This document shows positions 35,706 to 45,206 of a DNA stretch of 64,000 bases, piece after piece. Numbering within the stretch: the first letter of the stretch is position 1; each line of letters starts with the position of its first letter. Location of the stretch: contig JBGVKZ010000004.1 of the NCBI GenBank assembly GCA_045124055.1, forward strand, positions 1 to 64,000, in the 5' to 3' direction. A program made the translations under genes and the position numbers. Under the pieces are notes generated by a model. That model was not told the origin of the DNA, did not search any database, and worked only from the letters and a program-made list of their open reading frames with translations. The DNA is from CALZKI01 sp045124055 (GTDB taxonomy: Bacteria; Bacillota; Clostridia; Lachnospirales; Lachnospiraceae).

Positions 35706-36161
35706 ATGGAAGAACTGAACAATGATTGTATAAAGAATTTTGACACCAAGTATTCATCGGGCAAAATTCAATGTTTAAAAATTATTAGTAATTATGTAAC
35801 ACCAGGCATTCAAAACCTGCTCGCTGTTTATATTAAATTCTTAGAAATACGCTTATGTCTTAATCGCTTGGACAATCATATTAATTTTAACGACCTGTTG
35901 CATTGCACAGACAAAATTAACATTCCTAATCTTCTCGGTGAAATTATGCCCTATCTAGAACCCAAGGAACAGGAAAAAATGACTCAAATTAAACAAACGT
36001 TATCACAAATGGAACATTTTCAATCTCTGTTCTCTACGTTCCAGATGATGCAGGATATTATGGGGGACGGAAAAGATAATCCATTTAGTGCCTTCTCACC
36101 AGATATGGATATGAGTGAACTTTCTTCTATGATGGAACTTTTCCAAAATTTTAATTTATAG
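35706..36161 (+). CDS. Uncharacterised protein under a sigma-E-like promoter
   Basis: I do not recognise this protein. The ATG at 35706 is chosen because GGAAGGAG precedes it by eight bases; the frame is open from 35679. The 151 residues are predicted mostly helical, without signal peptide or membrane helix. Residues 25-60 contain a hydrophobic helix pair with several Cys, and the C-terminal half is Met/Gln/Phe-rich (FQMMQDIMGDG, SSMMELFQNF). It forms a two-gene unit with the next gene 10 bases on. The promoter suggests expression in the mother cell during sporulation. Confidence 0.7.
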   Translation: MEELNNDCIKNFDTKYSSGKIQCLKIISNYVTPGIQNLLAVYIKFLEIRLCLNRLDNHINFNDLLHCTDKINIPNLLGEIMPYLEPKEQEKMTQIKQTLSQMEHFQSLFSTFQMMQDIMGDGKDNPFSAFSPDMDMSELSSMMELFQNFNL

Positions 36162-36171
36162 GTGGTATAAA

Positions 36172-36444
36172 ATGGACGCAAATTGGATGCAGGACGAAGA
36201 ATTATCAAACATTTCAAAGGATAAATTGTTACTTATCAACTCCTTTTTGACAGACACAAGTCGAATGAGTCAAAAGGAAATGCTTGCCTTCATTATGGGT
36301 GTTGTTAAAAAATGTAAGGAACAAAATATTCAATTTTCTAAAGAGGAAATGGAACAAATTTTGTCGGTAGTCAAAAAGCACGCTACCGAAGAAGAACTAT
36401 CTAAAATTGAAAAAATTATGAAAATGCAAAATATGATGAAATAA
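36172..36444 (+). CDS. Small helical protein, partner of the preceding gene
   Basis: This 90-residue protein of unknown function is all-helical by composition, with a Met-rich C-terminus (KIMKMQNMMK) like that of its upstream neighbour. The two may therefore share an origin or interact. AGGTGG is eight bases before the ATG, ten bases after the previous stop codon. No signal peptide or membrane segment is present. A strong bidirectional terminator follows. The sigma-E-like promoter upstream of the pair is the only clue that it acts in sporulation. Confidence 0.7.
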   Translation: MDANWMQDEELSNISKDKLLLINSFLTDTSRMSQKEMLAFIMGVVKKCKEQNIQFSKEEMEQILSVVKKHATEEELSKIEKIMKMQNMMK

Positions 36445-36462
36445 GCTATCTTTTGCAAAAAG

Positions 36463-36496
36463 AAAGGTTGTCAGTTCTATAACCGACAACCTTTTT
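36463..36496. terminator. Bidirectional terminator between the plus-strand pair and leuS
   Basis: AAAGGTTGTC (36463-36472) and GACAACCTTT (36485-36494) are perfectly complementary. TTTTT follows on the plus strand and TTTCTTTTT on the minus strand, so it serves both converging units. Confidence 0.9.
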
Positions 36497-36503
36497 CGTA
36501 CCT

Positions 36504-38915
36504 TTAAGGTTTAATAACAATATTTACAATTCTGCCCGGTACATAGATTTCTTTTACGATAGTTCCAGACAATTTGTCGCCTAAAGCTTCTTTTGCAGCA
36601 CTAATTACTACATCTTTTTCTTCTTCTTTTGCAATGGCAATCGTTGTTTTTGTTTTGCCATTAATCTGAACGGCAATTTCTACGGTAGATTCCACAGTTT
36701 TTGCTTCATCATATTCTGGCCATATAGTCTGATATACTCTGCCTTCAAAGCCCATAGCATTCCAAATTTCTTCAGTAATGTGTGGGGCAACAGGATTTAA
36801 TAAAGTAATCAATGTTTTAAATTCACCTTTTGTAATCTTGTTTGCTTTATAGAAATCATTGATTAAGGACATCATAGCCGCAATCGCTGTGTTATATTTT
36901 AAGCTTTCAAAGTCTTGACTTACTTTTTTAATGGTCTGGTGCATCTTTGTTTCCATTTCAGGAGAATATCCGTCACCTTCTACAACTAAGTCCTGCAGTT
37001 TCCATACTCTGTCAAGGAATCTTCTACAACCTTTCACACCATCTTCTGACCAAGATGCACTTAATTCAAATGCACCAATGAACATTTCGTAAGTTCTTAA
37101 AGTATCTGCACCATAATCTCTTACAATATCATCAGGATTTACCACATTGCCACGAGATTTAGACATTTTTTCACCGTTAGAGCCTAAAATCATACCATGT
37201 GAGGTTCTTTTCTGATAAGGTTCTTTTGTTGGCACTACGCCCTGGTCATATAAAAATCTGTGCCAGAATCTTGAATACAACAAGTGTAAAGTCGTATGTT
37301 CCATACCACCATTATACCAGTCTACCGGCAACCAGTATTCTAAAGCTTCTTTGCTGGCTAAGGCATTTTCATTCTTTGGGTCTGTATATCTTAAGAAATA
37401 CCAAGAAGAGCCTGCCCATTGTGGCATAGTATCTGTTTCTCTCTTGGCTTTGCCGCCACAACAAGGACAAGTAGTATTGACCCAATCGGTCATTGCTGCT
37501 AATGGTGACTCCCCATTGTCCGTTGGCATATAGCTTTCTACTTCTGGTAATTCTAGTGGAAGTTCGCTTTCTGGGAGTGCTACATAGCCACATTTTTCAC
37601 ATTCTACAATCGGAATTGGTTCACCCCAGTAACGTTGTCTTGAAAATACCCAGTCACGAAGTTTAAAGTTTGTTTTTGCGTGACCAATGCCCTTTTCTTC
37701 CAGGTACATAATCATTCTGTCTTTTGCAACAGAAACGCTAAGTCCATTCAAGAAATCTGAATTACAAAGAATACCTGTTGCCACGTCTGTGTAAACTTCC
37801 TGCTGAACATCTTTACCGCCTTCTACCACTTCGATAATTGGCATATTGAATTTTTTTGCAAATTCCCAGTCTCTTTCATCGTGTGCCGGTACAGCCATAA
37901 TTGCACCTGTACCATAAGACATCAATACATAATCTGAAATCCAAATTGGAATTTCTTTGTTATTTACAGGGTTGATAGCGGTTAAACCATCAATCATAAC
38001 ACCTGTCTTTTCTTTAGCAAGCTCTGCTCTTTCAAAGTCAGATTTTTTGCTGGCTGCTTCTCTATATGCTTCGATATCTTTCCAGTTATGAATTTCATCT
38101 TTATATTTGTCGATGATTGGGTGTTCTGGTGAAACAACCATATACGTTGCTCCAAACAATGTGTCGCATCTTGTAGTATAGATTCTCAATTTATCTTCTT
38201 TATCTTTGATTTTAAAATCTACTTCTGCACCAACCGATTTACCAATCCAGTTTTTCTGTGATACTTTTACACGTTCGATGTAATCAACAGTATCTAAGCC
38301 TTCCAATAATTTGTCAGCGTATTCTGTAATCTTCAACATCCACTGGCTCTTAACTTTACGAACTACTTCTGAACCACAACGTTCACAAACGCCATTTACT
38401 ACTTCTTCGTTGGCAAGTCCTACTTTGCAAGAAGTACACCAGTTAATTGGCATTTCTGATTTGTAGGCAAGTCCTGCATTAAATAATTTAAGGAAAATCC
38501 ACTGTGTCCATTTGTAGTAATTTGGGTCTGTCGTATTTACTTCACGTTCCCAGTCAAAAGAATAACCTAAGGAATGTAACTGGTTTTTAAATCTTTCTAC
38601 ATTATTTTTTGTAACAATCTTTGGGTGAATGTGATTTTTAATCGCATAATTTTCTGTTGGAAGACCAAATGCGTCCCAGCCCATTGGATAAAGTACGTTA
38701 TAGCCCTGCATTCTTCTTTTTCTTGCTACGATATCAAGAGCTGTATATGGTCTAGGGTGACCTACATGGAGTCCCTGTCCTGAAGGATATGGGAATTCAA
38801 CCAGTGCATAATATTTTGGCTTTGTATAGTCATTTTCTACGTGGAATGCGTTTTCATCGTCCCATACTTTCTGCCATTTCTGTTCCACCTCACGATGATT
38901 ATAAATGTCTGCCAT
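36504..38915 (-). CDS. leuS: Leucyl-tRNA synthetase
   Basis: This is a class I aminoacyl-tRNA synthetase that charges tRNA-Leu. The 803 residues carry the HIGH-type motif within YPSGQGLHVGHPRPYTA (about 45) and a zinc-binding CTSC...CERC pair near 160-185. The CP1 editing domain has YTTRCDTLFGATYM (about 250), where the conserved threonines guard the editing site. A second Cys4 zinc knuckle (CEKCGY...CPCCGG, about 440-490) and KMSKSRGN near 590 follow. The C-terminal domain is short. It is 22 bases after tyrS with no T-box leader between them, and the bidirectional hairpin at 36463 ends the transcript. Confidence 0.97.
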   Translation of the reverse strand: MADIYNHREVEQKWQKVWDDENAFHVENDYTKPKYYALVEFPYPSGQGLHVGHPRPYTALDIVARKRRMQGYNVLYPMGWDAFGLPTENYAIKNHIHPKIVTKNNVERFKNQLHSLGYSFDWEREVNTTDPNYYKWTQWIFLKLFNAGLAYKSEMPINWCTSCKVGLANEEVVNGVCERCGSEVVRKVKSQWMLKITEYADKLLEGLDTVDYIERVKVSQKNWIGKSVGAEVDFKIKDKEDKLRIYTTRCDTLFGATYMVVSPEHPIIDKYKDEIHNWKDIEAYREAASKKSDFERAELAKEKTGVMIDGLTAINPVNNKEIPIWISDYVLMSYGTGAIMAVPAHDERDWEFAKKFNMPIIEVVEGGKDVQQEVYTDVATGILCNSDFLNGLSVSVAKDRMIMYLEEKGIGHAKTNFKLRDWVFSRQRYWGEPIPIVECEKCGYVALPESELPLELPEVESYMPTDNGESPLAAMTDWVNTTCPCCGGKAKRETDTMPQWAGSSWYFLRYTDPKNENALASKEALEYWLPVDWYNGGMEHTTLHLLYSRFWHRFLYDQGVVPTKEPYQKRTSHGMILGSNGEKMSKSRGNVVNPDDIVRDYGADTLRTYEMFIGAFELSASWSEDGVKGCRRFLDRVWKLQDLVVEGDGYSPEMETKMHQTIKKVSQDFESLKYNTAIAAMMSLINDFYKANKITKGEFKTLITLLNPVAPHITEEIWNAMGFEGRVYQTIWPEYDEAKTVESTVEIAVQINGKTKTTIAIAKEEEKDVVISAAKEALGDKLSGTIVKEIYVPGRIVNIVIKP

Positions 38916-38937
38916 TTTTTATTTCTCCTTTAACCTT

Positions 38938-40158
38938 TTAGTAAGTAACTTTCTTGAAATTTTTCTTTCCACGTTTTACAACTAAACCTTCGCCTTTAAA
39001 GTCGTCTGGAACATAAGAAGTTTTTACATCGGTTACTTTTTCGCCGTTTACGGTAACACCGCCCTGTTCCACGTTTCTTCTTGCTTCAGAACGTGATGCG
39101 GCAAGACCGGCAGCTACAAGTACACCGCAAATATCAATAGAGTCATCTGCAAAATTATCGTCTGCAAGCTGTACTGTCGGCATATTTTCTGCATTACCTG
39201 CTGAGAAAAGTGCTCTGGAGCTTTCCTGTGCTTTTACAGCCTCTTCTTCGCCGTGAACCAATTTTGTAAGTTCATAAGCTAAGATTTCTTTTGCTTCATT
39301 TAACTGACTGCCTTCCCAAGAATCCATTTTTCTGATTTCTTCCATCGGGAGGAAAGTAAGCATACGAATACATTTTAACACGTCTGCATCAGCAACATTT
39401 CTCCAGTACTGGTAGAATTCAAACGGAGTTGTTTTATTCGGGTCAAGCCAAACGGCACCTTTTTGTGTTTTACCCATTTTTTTGCCTTCTGAGTTTAAAA
39501 GAAGGGTAATGGTCATTGCATAGGCATCTTTTCCTAATTTTCTACGAATCAATTCCGTACCACCAAGCATATTTGACCACTGGTCGTCGCCACCGAACTG
39601 CATATTACAACCATATTTCTGGTATAATGCGTAGAAGTCGTAACTTTGCATAATCATATAGTTAAATTCAAGGAAACTTAAACCTTTTTCCATTCTCTGT
39701 TTGTAGCACTCTGCTGTAAGCATTCTGTTTACGCTAAAATGTGCACCAACTTCTCTTAAAACATCAATGTAATTTAGATCTAATAACCAATCCGCATTGT
39801 TTACCATAATGGCTTTTCCATCGGAAAAATCGATGAATTTTTCCATCTGTTTTTTGAAACAATCACAGTTGTGCTGAATGGTTTCTTTTGTCATCATAGA
39901 ACGCATATCTGTTCTTCCTGATGGGTCGCCAATCATTGCCGTACCACCACCAATTAAGGCGATTGGTTTATTTCCAGCCATCTGTAATCTTTTCATCAAA
40001 CATAACGCCATAAAATGTCCTACGTGTAAACTGTCTGCTGTTGGGTCAAACCCGATATAGAAAGTAGCTTTTCCATTATTAATAAGCTCTTTAATTTCTT
40101 CTTCGTCCGTAAGCTGTGCAAGCAAGCCACGTTCTTTTAATTCATCAAATACCGTCAT
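38938..40158 (-). CDS. tyrS: Tyrosyl-tRNA synthetase
   Basis: This class I synthetase charges tRNA-Tyr. The 406 residues show the nucleotide site GFDPTADSLHVGHFMALCLM near 36, QMGGDDQWSN-type recognition (here MQFGGDDQWSN near 185), and the KMSKS counterpart KMGKTQKGAVWLD near 228. A C-terminal S4 RNA-binding domain follows (about 340-405). Length is typical of the bacterial TyrS subgroup. It lies 22 bases below the VWA gene and above leuS. Tyrosine genes in Firmicutes often have a T-box leader, but no room for one exists here. Confidence 0.97.
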   Translation of the reverse strand: MTVFDELKERGLLAQLTDEEEIKELINNGKATFYIGFDPTADSLHVGHFMALCLMKRLQMAGNKPIALIGGGTAMIGDPSGRTDMRSMMTKETIQHNCDCFKKQMEKFIDFSDGKAIMVNNADWLLDLNYIDVLREVGAHFSVNRMLTAECYKQRMEKGLSFLEFNYMIMQSYDFYALYQKYGCNMQFGGDDQWSNMLGGTELIRRKLGKDAYAMTITLLLNSEGKKMGKTQKGAVWLDPNKTTPFEFYQYWRNVADADVLKCIRMLTFLPMEEIRKMDSWEGSQLNEAKEILAYELTKLVHGEEEAVKAQESSRALFSAGNAENMPTVQLADDNFADDSIDICGVLVAAGLAASRSEARRNVEQGGVTVNGEKVTDVKTSYVPDDFKGEGLVVKRGKKNFKKVTY

Positions 40159-40180
40159 CTTATCTTTCTCCTTAACTGTC

Positions 40181-41383
40181 TTATTTATTTACCATCAGTT
40201 TTTGCATAGCTTTATTTAGTCCATCTACTGATAATTTATACATTGGTAATAATTCTTTTACTGCCGTTTCCGCTTCTCTCCAAGGTGCATTTCCAGGTGC
40301 CATTTTCGGATTCAACCAAACAATCTTTTTAAAGTGACGTTTCATAAGCTGCAGCCACTCCATACCAGACAGTCCGCCATTTGGTCCCCGGTAGTTGCCT
40401 GTCACGGAATATAATTCTTCCGGTGCCATAGCCGCATCTCCTACAATAATCACCTTATAATCACTATCTAAATTTCTAAAAACCCATTCGGTTTCAACCC
40501 AATCTCCATTTTCACATTCTGGTGTATTATACAAATGACTATAAATACAGTTGTGAAAAAAATAGGTTTTAACATCTTTATAATGATTGGATTTATGAAC
40601 CGACTGAAACAATTCACTTAATAAAGTTGTATAAGGAATCATTGTTCCCCCAGAATCCATAAGCAGCAATAATTTTACTGCATTTTTTCTCGGTTTTTCC
40701 ATAACAATTTGTAGATAGCCACCATTGTTACAGGTCTTATCGATAGTTCCATTAATATCTAACTCTGTTTTTGGAATATCTAATTTCGTAGAAAACTGAC
40801 GCAATTTTCTAAGGGCTTGTTGAAACTGTCTATTGTCAAGTACTCTGTCGTCACGAAAATCTCTATATTTTCTTGCTCCAATTACTTCAAAAGCAGACTG
40901 ATAACCGGTACTTCCACCTACCCTGATACCACCGATATTACCACCGGTATTACCAAAGGAGGTTTTTCCCATTGTTCCTATCCAATAGCTACCACCATTA
41001 TGCTCTGAGTCCTGGTCACGAAGTCTGTCGTTAAACTTCTGTTTTACGTCTTCCTCATTTACCTGAACCTCTTCTGTTTTGTTCAAATGATCCCTTGCTT
41101 CTTCGTGCAAAACTTCCGTCATTTCCGGCTTATCTAACCATTTTAACATTTCCTTTGTGATTTCTGTATCCTTTTGAACGGCTTTAAAGCATTCTTCAAA
41201 GGCCATATCAAATTTATCAAATTCCGTCTCACTTTTTACTAAAATCATTCTTGCCACATAGTAAAATTCCGTCAAACTACTGTGACATAGATTTTGATTG
41301 AGTGCATCCTGTAAGGTCAGCCATTCTGTTGTGGTAACTTTTAACCCTTTTTCTTTTAAGGTATAAAAGAATTTATCAAACAT
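40181..41383 (-). CDS. VWA-domain (CoxE-like) protein with unusual MIDAS motif
   Basis: This 400-residue cytoplasmic protein has a helical N-terminal half and a C-terminal von Willebrand A domain. The metal-site motif at 243-248 is DSGGTM, where DxSxS is usual, so the third position is Gly. A later Thr/Asp (VIIVGDAAMAPEEL, about 315) completes the fold. A Gly-rich loop (FGNTGGNIGGIRVGGSTGY, about 143-161) lies before the domain. Its ATG overlaps the stop of the MoxR-type ATPase (TAATG), the standard pairing in which the VWA protein is a cofactor of the AAA+ machine. The client protein is not evident. Confidence 0.82.
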   Translation of the reverse strand: MFDKFFYTLKEKGLKVTTTEWLTLQDALNQNLCHSSLTEFYYVARMILVKSETEFDKFDMAFEECFKAVQKDTEITKEMLKWLDKPEMTEVLHEEARDHLNKTEEVQVNEEDVKQKFNDRLRDQDSEHNGGSYWIGTMGKTSFGNTGGNIGGIRVGGSTGYQSAFEVIGARKYRDFRDDRVLDNRQFQQALRKLRQFSTKLDIPKTELDINGTIDKTCNNGGYLQIVMEKPRKNAVKLLLLMDSGGTMIPYTTLLSELFQSVHKSNHYKDVKTYFFHNCIYSHLYNTPECENGDWVETEWVFRNLDSDYKVIIVGDAAMAPEELYSVTGNYRGPNGGLSGMEWLQLMKRHFKKIVWLNPKMAPGNAPWREAETAVKELLPMYKLSVDGLNKAMQKLMVNK

Positions 41384-42195
41384 TAAATCACCCTATGCTT
41401 TACCGTTTCTAAATCCTCATCTTTTTTAACTACTACTCCAACAAAAGGAAGATTTTTCATAATTTCTTCATATGGAATACCGCCTAATTGCAGGGCGTTA
41501 ATCCAGTCAATCAGCTCCGAGGTGCTCGGTTTTTTACGAATTTCACGCATACCTCTTATTTCATAGAAAACGTCCATAGCTGCCTTCAACAGATTCTGTT
41601 CCACATCTGGATAATGAGTTTTCACAATTTCTTCCATTAATTCTTTATTTGGAAATTCAATAAAATGGAAAATACATCTTCTAAGGAAGGCATCTGGCAA
41701 TTCTTTTTCCGCATTGGATGTAATAATAACAATCGGTCTTTGCTTTGCCTTAACAGTTTCTTTGGTTTCATGAATATAAAATTCCATTTGATCTAATTCC
41801 CATAATAAGTCATTGGGGAATTCCAAGTCAGCTTTATCAATTTCATCAATTAATAAAACGACCTGCTCCTCACTTTTGAAGGCTTCACCAAGTTTACCTA
41901 ATTTTATGTAATGACCAATATCATCTACCCCTTCTTCTCCAAACTGACCATCGTATAGACGCTGAATCGTATCATACATATAGAGGCCATCTTGAGCTTT
42001 CGTAGTAGATTTAATATTCCAAATAATCAATTTTTTTCCAAGGGAATTTGCAACAGCTCTGGCAAGCATTGTTTTTCCAGTTCCCGGCTCACCTTTAATT
42101 AATAATGGCTTTTGTAAGGCAATGGCTACATTAACACTTGCCATCAATTCTTCACTTGCCACATAATCACTTGTAGATGTAAAATCCTTTTTCAT
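41383..42195 (-). CDS. MoxR-type AAA+ ATPase
   Basis: This 270-residue AAA+ protein of the MoxR/RavA-like group is thought to remodel or activate protein complexes together with a VWA partner. The ATG at 42195 is preferred (AGAGGG upstream). The longer frame would overlap gpsA. Walker A GEPGTGKTMLARAVA is near 40, Walker B VVLLIDEIDKADLEFPNDLL near 115, sensor 1 TSNAEKELPDAFLRRC near 160, and the arginine finger follows in that block. It is inserted with its VWA partner between gpsA and tyrS. Confidence 0.86.
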   Translation of the reverse strand: MKKDFTSTSDYVASEELMASVNVAIALQKPLLIKGEPGTGKTMLARAVANSLGKKLIIWNIKSTTKAQDGLYMYDTIQRLYDGQFGEEGVDDIGHYIKLGKLGEAFKSEEQVVLLIDEIDKADLEFPNDLLWELDQMEFYIHETKETVKAKQRPIVIITSNAEKELPDAFLRRCIFHFIEFPNKELMEEIVKTHYPDVEQNLLKAAMDVFYEIRGMREIRKKPSTSELIDWINALQLGGIPYEEIMKNLPFVGVVVKKDEDLETVKHRVI

Positions 42196-42206
42196 TTTAT
42201 AACCCT

Positions 42207-43214
42207 CTACCATTTTACAACAGAATTTTCTGCTCTTTTATCGCGAAACATCAAATCTTTTACTGCTTCATCTGCCGATTTATTTTCAAACAGGATTAAA
42301 TTCACCTGCTCAATAATCGGCATAGAAACATTATATTTTTTAGAAAGAAGCATAGCTGCTTTTGCAGAGTAAACACCCTCAACTACCATTTTTACTTCTT
42401 TCATAGCTTCTTCCATTGTTTTGCCCTGGCCCATTAAAACTCCAGCTTTTCTATTTCTGGAATGTACACTGGCACAAGTTACTATCAAATCACCAATACC
42501 GGTTAAACCATAAAAAGTTTCTGCTTTTCCTCCCATAGCTACGCCAAGTCTGGAAATTTCGGCAATACCTCTCGTAATTAGAGCAGCCTTTGTGTTATCT
42601 CCATATCCAAGGCCATCTGCAATTCCGGCTGCTAAGGCAACAACATTCTTTAATGAACCACCAAGCTCCATACCTAAAATATCCGAGCTGGTATACACCC
42701 TGAATACATCATTCATAAACATATTCTGTAAATAGGTTGCTGTTTCTTCGGTTTTTGCACCAACTACAATCGTGGTTGGAACACCTCTACCTACTTCTTC
42801 GGCGTGAGAAGGGCCGGATAAAACAGCTACATTTGCCTGTGGAATTTCTTCTTCTATGATATCAGACAAAGTCATAAGTGTAGTTTCTTCAATTCCTTTT
42901 GCCACATTTACAATAATTTGTCCTTCTTTTACGAATTCCTTCATTTTATTAGCGGTACTTCTAGTGAAAACACTTGGTACAGCAAGAACTAAAACCTCTT
43001 TGCCTTTTACCGCCATTTCCAAATCAGTAGTAAATACCATACTATCTGGTAATGATACACCTGGCAACTTATCTATATGCTCTCTTTTTTCATTCAGCAT
43101 ATCGATTTCTTCTTTTACAATAGACCAAACTGTCACATTGTTGCCATTTTTTGAAAGGAGTAACGCTAAAGCAATGCCCCAGCTTCCTGCTCCAATTACA
43201 CTTACCTCTGCCAT
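42207..43214 (-). CDS. gpsA: Glycerol-3-phosphate dehydrogenase [NAD(P)+]
   Basis: GpsA reduces dihydroxyacetone phosphate to sn-glycerol 3-phosphate for phospholipid synthesis. The ATG at 43214 (MAEVSVIGAGSWG, 335 residues) follows AGGAGG by ten bases, and an upstream in-frame extension is not supported. The N-terminal Rossmann motif GAGSWGIALA, VNVAKGIEETTLM (about 110), SGPSHAEEV (about 140) and LGGSLKNVVALAAG (about 185, catalytic Lys) are all present. It lies next to plsY, whose enzyme uses its product. Confidence 0.95.
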   Translation of the reverse strand: MAEVSVIGAGSWGIALALLLSKNGNNVTVWSIVKEEIDMLNEKREHIDKLPGVSLPDSMVFTTDLEMAVKGKEVLVLAVPSVFTRSTANKMKEFVKEGQIIVNVAKGIEETTLMTLSDIIEEEIPQANVAVLSGPSHAEEVGRGVPTTIVVGAKTEETATYLQNMFMNDVFRVYTSSDILGMELGGSLKNVVALAAGIADGLGYGDNTKAALITRGIAEISRLGVAMGGKAETFYGLTGIGDLIVTCASVHSRNRKAGVLMGQGKTMEEAMKEVKMVVEGVYSAKAAMLLSKKYNVSMPIIEQVNLILFENKSADEAVKDLMFRDKRAENSVVKW

Positions 43215-43218
43215 AATA

Positions 43219-43869
43219 TTAGGCCTCCTTATTTTTTTTGAATAAATAAGTTTTTCTTTCCTCATGTAATATCAGTCTGGCAATGTTGGCACTATGCATA
43301 TAATAAGCCAAGCACGCCATAAAGAAGGTAATTCCATATAACTCTAAAAGTTGCAAATTAGAATAACCTTCAAAATACCCAATTTGTCCCATGATTACCA
43401 TTTGAATGGTAAAACCTGCATATACAAGTAAAGAGCCAAGAGACACATAATGTGTAATAATAAAAGCTCCAAAGAATAGAATAATACCAATTACCACAAA
43501 ATGCCAGTCAAACATAATAATCATTCCAGCAGTTGAAGCAATTCCTTTTCCACCCTTGAAATTCATATAAAATGGGAAGTTATGTCCCAAAATAACGCCT
43601 AAGCCTGTATATAATTTTACAAGTTCGGTCTGTAAAGAGCCATCCTTAAATAAATATAATGTCAATAAAATGGCTAAAATTGCCTTCACACAGTCTCCAA
43701 AAAACACCAAAAGCCCTGCTTTTGTACCAAGAACTCGTAACGTATTAGTAGTTCCTGAATTGCCACTTCCATGCTTTCTAATATCAATCCCTTTGATTTT
43801 TCCAAGGATAAATGCTGTTTGCAATAAACCAAAAGCATATCCAATTAAAATACAAAAAATTCTTTCCAT
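43219..43869 (-). CDS. plsY: Acyl-phosphate:glycerol-3-phosphate acyltransferase
   Basis: PlsY is an integral membrane enzyme that transfers an acyl chain from acyl phosphate to glycerol 3-phosphate. The 216 residues contain about five membrane helices and the three family motifs: KHGSGNSGTTNTLRVLG (about 32), GHNFPFYMNFKGGKGIASTAG (about 98) and a final motif near 175-190 (GITFFMACLAY). Its ATG overlaps the der stop codon by one base, and gpsA starts four bases after its stop. The order der-plsY-gpsA is conserved in many Firmicutes. Confidence 0.95.
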   Translation of the reverse strand: MERIFCILIGYAFGLLQTAFILGKIKGIDIRKHGSGNSGTTNTLRVLGTKAGLLVFFGDCVKAILAILLTLYLFKDGSLQTELVKLYTGLGVILGHNFPFYMNFKGGKGIASTAGMIIMFDWHFVVIGIILFFGAFIITHYVSLGSLLVYAGFTIQMVIMGQIGYFEGYSNLQLLELYGITFFMACLAYYMHSANIARLILHEERKTYLFKKNKEA

Positions 43870-45206
43870 TATTCTTCGCCTTTTCTTTCTCTTATAATAA
43901 ATCTAAGAGGAGTCCCTTTAAATCCGAAGGCTTCTCTAATTCTGTTTTCTATATATCTTGTATAAGAAAAATGCATTAACTCTTTGTCGTTTACAAAAAT
44001 AACAAATGTCGGTGGTTTTACAGACACCTGTGTAATGTAATAAAGTTTTAAACGTTTTCCTTTGTCAGATGGTGGCTGTTGAAGTGCCACTGCCTCCGTC
44101 ATAATTTCATTTAAAACGCCGGTTGCCACTCTAAGTGCGTGGTTCTCACTAACCATATCAATGGTTTCATATAGTTTGGTTAGACGTTGCCCTGTTTTTG
44201 CCGAAATAAAAATAATTTCTGCATATTGCATAAAGGATAAGGTATCTCGCACTTTCGCCGTCACCTTGTAGATAGTCTTATCATCTTTTTCTACGGCATC
44301 CCATTTGTTTACGGCAATAATTACCGCTTTTCCTCTATCGTGGGCAATTCCTGCAATTTTTGCATCCTGTTCTGTAACACCTTCCGTAGCGTCAATAGCT
44401 AAAACTACTACATCCGCTCTCTCCACCGCACTAACCGTACGAACAATCATATAATGCTCTAATTCTTCTTTAATCTTATTCTTTCTACGAAGCCCGGCTG
44501 TATCAATGAAAACATATTCTTTTCCCTGATAAGTTACCTCTGTATCTACGGCATCACGAGTCGTTCCAGCGATATCCGAAACAATCAATCGATTTTCGCC
44601 TAAGAGTTTATTGATAATCGAAGATTTCCCAACGTTTGGCTTTCCTACTATTGCCACACGAATTCTGTCATCTTCTTCCTCCACATCTTCCGTCTCTGGA
44701 AAATGCGAAATCACTTCATCTAGTAAATCCCCCATTCCCAGTCTATTTGCCGCAGAAATTGGATGTGGGTCACCGATACCTAAATTGTAGAACTCATAAG
44801 TATCTGCCATAAATTTTTCAAAACTGTCTACTTTATTTACCACCAAGACAATGGGCTTATGAGAACGTCTTAACATATCCGCCACTTTGGAATCTGCATC
44901 CACAAGCCCTTGTTTTACGTCTACCATAAACATAATAACATCGGCTGTGTCAATGGCAATCTGTGCCTGTTCTCTCATCTGGGACAAAATAATATCCTTA
45001 CTGTCTGGCTCAATACCACCTGTATCAATCAGCGTAAAAGAATGATTCAGCCAGTTAATATCTGCATAAATTCTATCTCTTGTAATGCCTGGGGTATCTT
45101 TTACAATCGCAATATTATCCCCTGCTAATGCATTAAACAATGTACTTTTTCCAACATTTGGTCTACCAACCACTGCTACGATTGGTTTTCCTTTTCTTGT
45201 TGCCAT
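43869..45206 (-). CDS. der: Ribosome biogenesis GTPase Der
   Basis: Der (EngA) is a tandem-domain GTPase needed for 50S ribosome assembly. The 445 residues contain the first G domain with GRPNVGKSTLFNAL (about 13), DTPGITRDR and NKVD (about 125). The second has GKPNVGKSSIINKL (about 190), DTAGLRRK and NKWD (about 300). A C-terminal KH-like domain follows (about 355-440). It ends one base into plsY and begins directly after the DUF512 gene. Confidence 0.97.
   Translation of the reverse strand: MATRKGKPIVAVVGRPNVGKSTLFNALAGDNIAIVKDTPGITRDRIYADINWLNHSFTLIDTGGIEPDSKDIILSQMREQAQIAIDTADVIMFMVDVKQGLVDADSKVADMLRRSHKPIVLVVNKVDSFEKFMADTYEFYNLGIGDPHPISAANRLGMGDLLDEVISHFPETEDVEEEDDRIRVAIVGKPNVGKSSIINKLLGENRLIVSDIAGTTRDAVDTEVTYQGKEYVFIDTAGLRRKNKIKEELEHYMIVRTVSAVERADVVVLAIDATEGVTEQDAKIAGIAHDRGKAVIIAVNKWDAVEKDDKTIYKVTAKVRDTLSFMQYAEIIFISAKTGQRLTKLYETIDMVSENHALRVATGVLNEIMTEAVALQQPPSDKGKRLKLYYITQVSVKPPTFVIFVNDKELMHFSYTRYIENRIREAFGFKGTPLRFIIRERKGEE

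Noticed and set aside
40159..40180. T-box leader for tyrS or leuS
   Set aside because: Gaps before tyrS and leuS are about 22 bases each, far too short for a T-box.
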